Shown one piece after another: positions 55,855 to 64,000 of a stretch of DNA of 64,000 bases. The notes under the pieces are model-generated. The model had not been told where the DNA came from. It did no database searches and saw only the letters and a list, made by a program, of their open reading frames with translations. The translations under genes were made by a program, and so were the position numbers. Position 1 is the stretch's first letter. Each line of letters begins with the position of its first letter. The stretch is from Diadophis punctatus similis. Taxonomy: Eukaryota > Chordata > Lepidosauria > Squamata > Dipsadidae. The DNA lies in the NCBI GenBank assembly GCA_023053685.1, contig JALIGW010000029.1, forward strand, positions 1,301,501-1,365,500, given 5' to 3'.

Positions 55855-56980
55855 CTCCCCTGTAGCATTTAACACTGAGGCTAGTTCATAATCTTTAGTC
55901 AGATCTATTCCTAAACTGATTAGAGCTTTAAATCTTAAATACATTGCTCACTTGCATCCAGTAAATACGTGATAATCAGTAGAAATCCTACAGAATAGGT
56001 AACGTATGAATCTTATACCTGCCCTGTTAGCTATCAACTTGCAACTTGCAAAAACGTTTTAAAGGTGGCCCACATAGAATATGTTCAGGTGATAAAAAAC
56101 AAATCAAAACATAATGTAACACAATCAAGGTGTGTTAACTGTTGACAAATAGAAATGATTTAAGAGCCGTTGCAGCTAATGCATACTGTGCAAATACTAT
56201 ACGTTCCTTCCCCTGACTGCCATTTGTGGAAATAAAGAGTGATTCCCTAAATCAGTGATTTTCAACCTTGACAATTTTAAGATGTCTGAACTTCAGCTTC
56301 CGGATTTCCCAAGTCAGCATGGAGACTCGGGATTGTAGACTTTTAGTGTGAATGCAAACTCATCCAAAACAGGGCTGATCTTCAATCACTCTGCCTGATT
56401 TCGTATTGACCAACAGCATTTCTGTTTGTCTATTTCTTCAAGCTGCCTAACATCAAATTTGGATAACACGTAAGGGATTGTTTTTTAGAGTTAAGTGACG
56501 AGATCTTGGTGTAATCAGCACACCAATTGAAGTCTAGTCCAAAATTCTGGGTGATCTCCAGTGAGTTCATTTATATGCTGAACAGCATGAGAAGCAAAGC
56601 AAATTTTTGTAGGCCGTCATAAGTCAGCGGCATGGGGTTCAAACAGTGTTCCCCAGCACCGTTTCTGGATAAAGAACTCCTACCATTTGCGTTGCTACTG
56701 CTCCAATGGTAGCAACAGTCCCGTTTCCAGTACAGTCTGACAAAAACATTTTGAGTACTGTACCAGATTTCAGCTGAAAGCCCAACTGAAATGGATTTAG
56801 ATAGTCATCAGCCAAAGGCATCTGAATTGGAAAGGAAATGGACTAAAATAAATAAATGCGGTTTCATTAGTGGATATATATCCCCAATTTTGTCTGTCCT
56901 TATTTTGTTATGCCCTTTCTTTTCAATATTTGCTATTTTAATTTAAAGCATTGATCAGATTGCTAGGGGGTGGGGGTGGG
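55855..56980. other. Unassigned DNA
   Basis: A decayed half-MITE like family F may be present at about 56260-56345 (gtgattttcaaccttgacaa). No other feature. Confidence 0.35.
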
Positions 56981-56984
56981 AGGT

Positions 56985-57194
56985 TGATGCCTTTGAGCCT
57001 GTGTTGACTCCTACAGACTGCCTGTACAACTCCCTGCAGATTTCTTGGCAAAATTTCAGAAGAGGCTTACCCTGGCCTTCTTCCCAGGGCTGAGAGAGAA
57101 TGACTGTCCAAGATCACCCAGCTGGCTTTGTGCCTAAGGTGGGACTAGAACTCCTGGTCTCCCAATTTCTAGCCTGATGCCTTAACCACTAGAC
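56985..57194 (-). mobile_element. tRNA-derived SINE (minus), cut by a hAT at its head
   Basis: On the minus strand: ggtctagtggttaaggcatc (A box), ggagttctagtcccacctta (B box), then tcagccctgggaagaagg and gcagggagttgtacaggcag. Same family as 7660 and 15083. The family B hAT inserted in its first bases. Confidence 0.78.
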
Positions 57195-57560
57195 CAGTGA
57201 TGGCAAATCTATGGCACGCGTGCCACAGGTGGCATGCAGAGTGGTATCTGAGGGCATGCGAGGTGTTGTCCTATGTCAGCTCCAGTGCGCATGCGCACGC
57301 TGGCCAGCTGATTTTCGGCCTTCTTTTCAGCTGTTTTTCGCCATCCCCAGGCTTTAGGAGGCTTTCCTGAACCCTGGGGAGAGGGAAAAACAGCCCAACG
57401 GGCCTACTGGTAGTCCGGAGGCTTCAGTGAGGCCTGTGCACATGCGCGGAGGGGCAGCACAGGGTTGTGTGCATGTATGGGGGGAGGGCATTGCATTATG
57501 GGTGTGGGCATGCGCGCGCACCCTTTTGACACCCGAGCCAAAAAAGGTTCGCCATCACTG
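57195..57560 (+). mobile_element. hAT MITE, family B
   Basis: Ends CAGTGATGGCAAATCT and AGGTTCGCCATCACTG, with a perfect 8-bp duplication cactagac (57187-57194, 57561-57568). It is inserted in the A-box region of a SINE. Confidence 0.95.
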
Positions 57561-57569
57561 CACTAGACC

Positions 57570-58205
57570 AAACTGGCTCTCATTGCTCTTAGTTATATGG
57601 CACCCAATCCTGGTGCCCTCCAGATGCATTCTTTCAAAGTGGAAGCTGTAATCCTATATATCTGAAGTGCATCAAGATGAGAGAGAGAAAAAAACCAAAG
57701 TGACTATCAAACTTACGATTTCTCTCTTCTTCTTTTACTTCTATAGTTGCCTGTGACTCTATAAGGCATGAAGATACCCAGTTGCCAACATTCGGGTTCT
57801 TTGTGAATTACATTCTTCTCCCTTCCATTTTGTGCTTCTGAGAACTCAACTGTGTTGTCAGAACATGCAAATGGCACATATAGATTTTTATTCCACATTA
57901 ACATAACTTCTTAAATGTTCCAAGTGCAGTAAAAAGCACAGCTAATTTTCCCTGAGCTATTTTTTTTAAAGCTCCTCATTACTCTTAATTGTCCAAACTT
58001 CTTTTCTTTTCTCTCTGATTAAAAGCAGATTTTAAAAGAGCAATTCGGCACCACAGCAATTTTAGAGTCAAATGAAGCCAGCCCCCTCCTCAGTTATTAA
58101 TAACACTTGTGCTGCTTTTCCCTCAGGTGTTGCTGGTAAAAGCACTCAGAGTAGGAGGTGACAGCAGCTATCTTTCCATCCATCTCTAGTGGTGCCAAGT
58201 GTTGT
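57570..58205. other. Unassigned DNA
   Basis: No recognisable feature. Confidence 0.35.
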
Positions 58206-58206
58206 C

Positions 58207-58266
58207 AAAAAGAAAAGAAAAGAAAAGAAAGAAAGAGAGAGAGAGAGAAAGAAAGAAAGAAAGAAA

Positions 58267-58326
<60 letters not shown>

Positions 58327-58336
58327 AAAAAAAAAA
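58207..58336. repeat. (GAAA)n purine microsatellite
   Basis: GAAA/GAAAA tetramers and pentamers with a short GA block. The Lys/Glu/Arg frames across it are not genes. Confidence 0.96.
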
Positions 58337-58866
58337 AGGAAGGAAATGGAAAGGGGGGGGGGAAGGAACCAAACTGTATAAGAGATCCTTAATAGAAATG
58401 TTTCCAGAAAAATCAGATATTGTATTATGGGATGAACAGACTACTTAGCAGCATGAGATGCAGCCTGTTCCATAGATAGAACCTATATTCCCTTTTTGGC
58501 CTCAAGTTTGAATATTTTGTTTAAATGCTGCAGGGGAGTTAAATAATCTGAATCTGATCTTATTCTCTCAGTATAGACTGCCACTTGTCAATTCTTGTGC
58601 CAATTCTGACATAATTGGTCTTTATTTTATTTTATATGATTTATTTTATATCTCATCTTTTGGCTATTATGCTAAAGTGGTATAGAATTTACAAATCAAC
58701 ATTGCTACTCCCCACAGATTTATATGATGTAACGGGATCCATTTTGCTTCATTGCCCTGCACATTGTACCCTTTCCGTAAAAAAAAAAAAAAGTAAAGAA
58801 AAAAAATATTAATCCTAATACAAAAAGAAAAATACCCCTTTTAAAGACTTATTAAATATATGTAAT
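58337..58866. other. Unassigned AT-rich DNA
   Basis: No recognisable feature. Confidence 0.35.
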
Positions 58867-58874
58867 GTTTAAAG

Positions 58875-59416
58875 CCGTGGTGGCGAACCTATGGCACGCG
58901 TGCCACAGGTGGCACGCGGAGCCATAGCAGACGTCACGCGAGCGTTGCCCACCGGCAAACCGGAAGTGCGGAAAAACGCACTTCCGGTTTGCCGGTGAGC
59001 TGTTTTTTGCACTCCGGAGGGTTCAGGGAAGCTCCCTGAAGCTCCGGAATGCAAAAAACTACAAAACGGACAAACCGGAAGTGCATTTTTCCGCACTTCC
59101 GGTTTGTCCGTTTTGTAGTTTTTTGCATTCCGGGGCTTCAGGGAGCTTCCCTGAACCCTCCGGAGTGCAAAAAACAGCTCACCGGCAAACCGGAAGTGCA
59201 TTTTTCTGCACTTCCAGTTTGCCCGTTTCGTCGTCCCAGGCTCCGGTAAGGCCTTTGCGCGGGGGTGGGGGGTGTGTGCGCATGCGCAGGGGGCAGCATG
59301 GGGGGGTGTTGTGTGCATGCGTGGGGGGGAGGGAATGGGTGTGGGTATGCGAGCACGCGCTAGCGCGCGTGCCCCCCCTTTTTGGCACACGAACCTAAAA
59401 AGGTTCGCCACCTCTG
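58875..59416 (+). mobile_element. hAT MITE, family B, with long internal hairpin
   Basis: Ends CCGTGGTGGCGAACCT and AGGTTCGCCACCTCTG. Octamers gtttaaag (58867-58874) and gtttatac (59417-59424) match 6 of 8. The interior contains a ~270-bp palindrome (58953-59224), described separately. The 210-codon frame covering it is a by-product of the palindrome. Confidence 0.85.
58953..59224. repeat. 136-bp-arm palindrome centred at 59088
   Basis: Arms are near-perfect inverse copies around a short loop (attttt between gtgc and gcac, 59081-59096). Repeated sub-motifs aaaccggaagtgc/gcacttccggttt occur at both ends and at the centre, so each arm also contains a smaller hairpin. CCGGAAGT is the ETS-family consensus. 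Confidence 0.9.
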
Positions 59417-59591
59417 GTTTATACCATAAATCACAATCATGAAACAATGTCCCAGACACAGTGTTCAGACATGTATCGGTATATACCTTATTCAGCTCCA
59501 AATATACCCCTCCTTTTTTAAATAAAAAATACCCACCTGCATTGGTTTATAGTGTAGAGACTTTGTAGCTTAAAATAATTTATTTTAAAAA

Positions 59592-59858
59592 ATCAGCTTT
59601 TGGGAGTTGACATCTACACGTCTTGAAATTGTGAAGGAGAAGATTGAAAAACACTGTCCAGACAGTTTCACTGAAGTCAAGTGGTCATCCTTGAGCAAAG
59701 AAATTACCAGAACTAATTTCATCATGACAGGTGCAGTAAAAGATGGAATGTTACAATTAAATGCAACAAAGCTTCCTTATTCTTCATATGTTGAACAGCT
59801 CATCAATGCCAGAATTATTGGATCCCCCAGTCTTGTGAATGGTTATTTTTTACAGTAA
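59592..59858 (+). other. Unassigned open frame with coding-like composition
   Basis: An open frame from about 59592 to a TAA at 59856, lying outside any recognised transposon. It has natural amino-acid composition (residues include EIVKEKIEKHCPDSFTEVKW and SLSKEITRTNFIMTGAVK) and a possible acceptor aaaaaatcag just before gcttttgggag, though with a poor pyrimidine tract. The first listed start is a TTG, not ATG. I do not recognise the protein. It may be an exon, a processed-pseudogene piece or chance. Confidence 0.25.
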
Positions 59859-59957
59859 AGGCAATTTTCCCTCTCTGTAGCATTTTCATATATATCCCTC
59901 CTGATTGATTTTGCCACCCCTGCCCTGTTCTCTGCAACCATTGGTAACAAAAATGTA

Positions 59958-60096
<139 letters not shown>

Positions 60097-60169
60097 CTAT
60101 CCCTCCCTAGCACTGCATTCTTCTGCATAGACAGTTATGAAAGTTAGAGTTATGTTATTCCTGAGAATG

Positions 60170-60170
60170 A

Positions 60171-60246
<76 letters not shown>
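60170..60246. repeat. (GATA)n microsatellite
   Basis: About 77 bp of pure GATA. Together with the upstream TATC array it could form a long hairpin. Confidence 0.98.
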
Positions 60247-60782
60247 GAGTTTTTTGCAGAAATCAAATCCAGAAAGTACGCAAAGGTAACATTCAGCAGG
60301 ATTCATTAACTTCTCTTTATATACATAATAATACATGAAGTAATACCGTGTTTCCCCGAAAATAAGACCCTGTCTTATATTTTTTTGAACTCTGAAAAAA
60401 GCACTTGGCCTTATTGCTATGCACTCAAAAGCCCGATTGGGCTTATTATCAGGGGATGTCTTATTTTGGGGGAAACAGGGTATATACAATACCAAGAACG
60501 GCTCTTCCAATGTGGAGAGTACAAGCAAAACACAGGCAGAGGAGGGAACAGTTTCAGTTTCAATTCAGCAGACTAGTTTGCAGCTTCAGAGCTTAATACA
60601 GACAAAGAGAACCACCTCCTATACAGGGCAGTTAAGCTAAGCCTAAGCCACGCCCAAGATCCTTGCTGTTTCAGTCAAATACTGTTTCAGTTTCCAAACA
60701 GTCCCCATTGGCTGACTTAGTTGCTATGCCTATTCATTGGCTGACCTTGTTGCCTATTCCAGTCTATGAATATACTCTGACA
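60247..60782 (-). mobile_element. LTR-like insertion splitting a GATA array (candidate)
   Basis: It lies between GATA arrays 60170-60246 and 60783-60800. On the minus strand it begins TGTCAGAGTATATTC and has two CCAAT boxes (cagccaatgaat, cagccaatgggg) and a TATA-like ctgtatagg, as in a retroviral U3 region. The far end and duplication are not resolved, and a family G MITE lies inside. No coding sequence. Confidence 0.38.
60346..60480. mobile_element. TA-flanked MITE, family G
   Basis: Begins CCGTGTTTCCCCGAAAATAA after TA and ends GGGGGAAACAGGG before TA (60481-60482). It is 135 bp long and closely similar to 3770-3904. Confidence 0.87.
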
Positions 60783-60816
60783 AGATAGATAGATAGATGA
60801 TAGACAGACAGACAGA
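60783..60816. repeat. (GATA)n(GACA)n microsatellite, Bkm-type
   Basis: agatagatagatagatgata followed by gacagacagacag. GATA plus GACA is the composition of the banded-krait minor satellite. Confidence 0.93.
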
Positions 60817-60819
60817 TCT

Positions 60820-61685
60820 AACTAAATAATGTCCCATAAACAATACTGAAGTGGATTCTAATCCAAAAGGTTCTTTTGTAAGGTGCCACTAAACAATTTT
60901 TGCTGCAAAAGACTTCAGTCAACTTACTCCATGGAAACTAAACAATTTTTTTTATTTCTTTCCAAGAATAAAGTTGTTTTTTGAAATTCACAGGTCAGCC
61001 AGTGTAATAATGATAAAGCTTTGGAATGAATACGTTCTCCCAGATAGTTTTTGTCAAAGCTGCTCAGATTGTATGCAGCGCTTTGAACAACTTAGTCGGA
61101 AAGAACAGGCTTGTTAATTAGGTAATCAGAGTTCTTTCTCTGGTTATCAAGGAAATGCTTATCAGGCTGGTCTTTGTAGTTCAAGGACTACTTCATGCTC
61201 CCGTATCAGAAAGGAACATTTTCTAAAGAGAAATTTGGTTGCAACACAGTTGCCTCAAAAGGGAGATTAGATTTGGTTAAAGCTCTCACTGTACCTGACA
61301 GTTTTAACGCTCCCCTATTTTACTGTTCCAAAAAATAAACCTCTTATTATTGAAATATACTGTCTATGATGCTCCTCCCTTTTACAGTAATGATTCTATA
61401 GAGGGATTCCAAGCAGGACTCCGCTATGAAGGATGAATAAGAGGCGGAAGGCATTCCCATCCACCCCCAGCCGTCTATTTCAGTTAAAATTCAAGGCCTC
61501 TGCATTAGGCAGGAGAAGAATTTACAGTGCAATGACATGGATATTTTCTGGAAAGTTAATCCCATTTGATTTAGTTTTATCCTGAGGAAAGTATGCATTA
61601 GGTTATAGAACTTTTATTGGTAGCATGCTTCTCCTAGGAAGGAGCAAGCTGTAATTGCTTTGTGCAGATTAAAATAGTAATTAAC
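60820..61685. other. Unassigned DNA
   Basis: No recognisable gene or repeat boundary. Confidence 0.4.
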
Positions 61686-61689
61686 CTTG

Positions 61690-62184
61690 TGTTGTAAGGA
61701 ATATCTTTCTGGGTTCAGTTCCAAGTGGGGAAAAAGACACTGGATTCATGAAAGTTGCTTGGAAAGAAGGTTTAATGGTGGACAGGAGCACATGGCATGA
61801 GCCCCTGTACAGATTACATGTTTCCAGATGTGGGTGAAGAGAAAAAGAGGAAGAAAGATGCTGAGTCCTTTGGTTTTATACTCTCTCTTGGGCCCCTCCC
61901 TAACTGTTTCCTGTTCCTGTATAGAAATGTATCCCATTGGCTCTCGGACCCCCCAGGGGCATGCTGGGGCAACTCTTGTGGGCTGTCCGAAGTCCCAGGC
62001 TTGGCTGAATGAAAAGGGCCTTGGGCAAATCCTATTGTGGTTCTGTTATGCAGAAGACTTTCAGGCTAGGTGAGAGGAATTGTGAGCTGGGCCCAGTCCT
62101 TAATGGCCCATTGGCAAGGGGTGGGGTTTTTTCCAAGAGGAGTCTTTTGTCCGCTCACAAGCATGTTTCCAGATGTGTTCCACA
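61690..62184 (-). mobile_element. Candidate solo LTR, family 2
   Basis: On the minus strand it begins TGTGGAACACATC and ends ccttacaaca (TG...CA). It has a CCAAT box (gagccaatgggat, near 61940), a TATA box (gagtataaaacc, near 61880) and an ATTAAA polyadenylation signal (ccattaaacc, near 61770), in U3-R-U5 order and spacing. The total is about 495 bp. No 5-bp duplication was found, so the exact ends are uncertain. Confidence 0.5.
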
Positions 62185-62216
62185 GAATATATTCTGCCTT
62201 TTAATATCTCCTAGGA

Positions 62217-62598
62217 CCGTGATGGCGAACCTATGGCACGGGTGCCACAAGTGGCACGCGGAGCCATATCGGTGGGCACGCGAGCTCAGGTCCGGCGTGC
62301 ATGTGTGCACCAGCCGGCTGATTTTCGGGCCTTCTGGGCCCACTGGGAGTCGGGAAACAGGCTGTTTCCAGCCTCCAGAGGGGGTGGGGAAGGTCGTTTT
62401 CGCCCTCCCCAGGCTCCTAGAAAGGCTCTGGAGCCTGGGGAGAGCGAAAAATGGGCGTGCCATTGCATGCTGGGAGCAGGGGGGTCATGCGTGCATGTGC
62501 GGGGGTGCATGGAATTATGAGTGTGGGCACGCACACGTGATCCCCCACATTCCCCCCCCCCTTTTGGCACGCGAACCAAAAAAGGTTCGCCATCACTG
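62217..62598 (+). mobile_element. hAT MITE, family B
   Basis: Ends CCGTGATGGCGAACCT and AGGTTCGCCATCACTG, with a perfect palindromic 8-bp duplication tcctagga (62209-62216, 62599-62606). The 268-codon frame crossing its left boundary is not a gene. Confidence 0.94.
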
Positions 62599-62606
62599 TC
62601 CTAGGA

Positions 62607-64000
62607 TATCTCATTTCCTAGGAGAGGGGTGGGTGCTAACTTCCTACACTTGTTTGGAGCTTAAAGACAATTTTAGCACTGTTTTAAGTTTTTTGTGGAT
62701 CACAGTACACCTTATCAGTATATGGCAAAAACTTACATCATCATCATATTTAAGGTGCCCGGTTTTACCACAGAAGACTAAAGTGCCTATGCCTCTGGAA
62801 ACTTACTCAGATTAGGCTATCAGTGGCTTAATATAGTAAATAGGAGCGTCTTGTTAGCATTCAGGCAAAGCGCAGGAGTTGAATGGATGGCCTTACCGAG
62901 AATTCCTTCTGCCTTTGAAAATTTAAGCAGTTTGGAATTTAGCAGGCTGAAAGGGGAGAAGTGAGCCACTCAGCTGCTTTACAAAGTTTGTGCACATTTG
63001 GCAGCAAGTATTGGGAAGCAGAGCTCCATGGGGGAAGCATGACATTATGCATCGCCTTTTTTGGCAATTTAGGATCCTAGCGCCTTCCATGTTTTTTCCA
63101 AGCCTCTCCTAGAGCCAGCTAACAGTGATGGGGCCAGTTCTGCTAGAGGGCTCCTTGCCTGTTTCCCTAGCCAGCTCTGGTTCTTATCTCCCTGGCTCAG
63201 CTGCCGGTAACACCACAGGCTATGCTTGTGGGGATTCACTGACTCCCAGACCTTGGGATAATCTTCAGAAGGATTAAGAGCTTAAATGTATCGGTATAAT
63301 TGGTGGACTGTTTCCTATTGCTTTAGGCAAAGTGGCTGTCCAGCCTCTGAGCTTCCTTTGGGACAACTCCTTTCATGCCTATTTGAGTGGGGGCAGGTCC
63401 CAGAAATGCACCCTTCCCTTGTGGCTTCCTTGCTGTTTCTGGCTATGCACCACAGAGAGAGGGAAAAGCTTAAACAAAAGAATGCATTAGCAGGCGATCC
63501 CAACAAAACACTTTGAGGCTTTGGAATTGCGAAGCTACTCAATGGCAACCATGACTCCCCCCCCCCACCGTTGCACAGATTCCTTCATTCCATGATGGCA
63601 CCCGATATAAGCAACCTTTTAACTTTGCAAGTCCAAAACTGGTGCAATTATATCAGAAGTGTGTCTGTCTACGTTTGAACAGTTTTGAAATGACATAAGG
63701 TGAAGCTTGCTTCCTGTTCTGCGCATATTGATTTGCTTTCAGTCTCTCTTGCCTCCTCCTCCTCCCTTTCAGTTCAGATATGGGCACCTAAAATGAATTG
63801 TAAATCTGAACTTGGATTGTGGACATCTCCCTCTTCCTTTCCCATAACACTGCTTTTTTTTTCCTGTGTGGATTGGTTCGTATTTTGTATGTGTTTGTGT
63901 GTGTGTGGGGGGAGCAGGAAGGTTTGACAAAAAATCCCTTTGTTTTAGCTAAAATGCATATGGGCTTATGTGTGTTATTTCTCACTTTGTGCAGTTCCTA
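62607..64000. other. Unassigned DNA to window end
   Basis: No gene or element is recognised. There is a C-run near 63557 and a short GT tract near 63895. Confidence 0.4.

Noticed and set aside
58869..59501. 210-codon minus-strand frame
   Set aside because: It covers the palindrome and ends of a family B hAT MITE. The opposite strand gives a similar peptide, and no protein family is recognisable.
62009..62815. 268-codon frame
   Set aside because: It runs across a candidate LTR, the boundary of a hAT MITE and flanking DNA, so it cannot be one gene.

Overview
The window looks like repeat-saturated intergenic or intronic DNA of a squamate reptile, most likely a snake. The reasons are Sauria-type tRNA SINEs, CR1 and L2-type LINEs, an L1 ORF1, an R4/Dong-type LINE inside a TAA microsatellite, many hAT and Tc1/mariner-type MITEs, and abundant GATA/GACA (Bkm-type) microsatellites. 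The species call is inference. No intact host protein-coding gene, rRNA or functional tRNA gene can be supported. Nearly all open frames are transposon-derived or chance frames in low-complexity DNA.

Layout. 0-4.5 kb: three copies of one hAT MITE family, an L2-type LINE 3' end, and a small mariner-type MITE whose end was hit by a hAT insertion. 4.5-14 kb: mostly old unique-looking DNA with GA/CT/GT tracts, a Sauria SINE, two hAT MITEs and a LINE tail. 14-24 kb: a hAT with a nested palindrome, further hAT copies, an R4/Dong-type endonuclease-domain fragment flanked by TAA repeats, a decayed L2/CR1 copy, and a 726-bp hAT carrying a CpG-island-like segment (19.77-20.50 kb). A 375-bp TATC/TC array lies at 21.5 kb. 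24-34 kb: two solo LTRs of one family in opposite orientation, Tigger-like MITEs, a CR1 3' end and a stack of nested insertions (31.3-32.5 kb). 34.8-38.5 kb: a 5'-truncated Ty3/Gypsy element with an intact integrase frame and one 203-bp LTR. 40.4-41.15 kb: a unique CpG-rich block with a strong splice-donor match, the best candidate for a host regulatory or first-exon sequence. 41-47 kb: mostly unassigned, with one hAT and one TA-flanked MITE. 47.5-50.1 kb: an ORF1-only L1 element with an intact 356-codon ORF1, flanked by a ~101-bp direct duplication. 50-64 kb: a palindromic repeat, four hAT MITEs, an L2-type LINE, paired inverse GATA arrays and two LTR-like segments.

The retrotransposon and MITE copies are parasitic units rather than a cooperating gene set. 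Their target-site duplications (8 bp for hAT, TA for mariner-type, 5 bp for LTRs, 10-13 bp for retroposons, ~101 bp for the L1) could be read directly. They give firm boundaries and, where elements are nested, the relative order of insertion. Family names rest on remembered motifs, not database searches.
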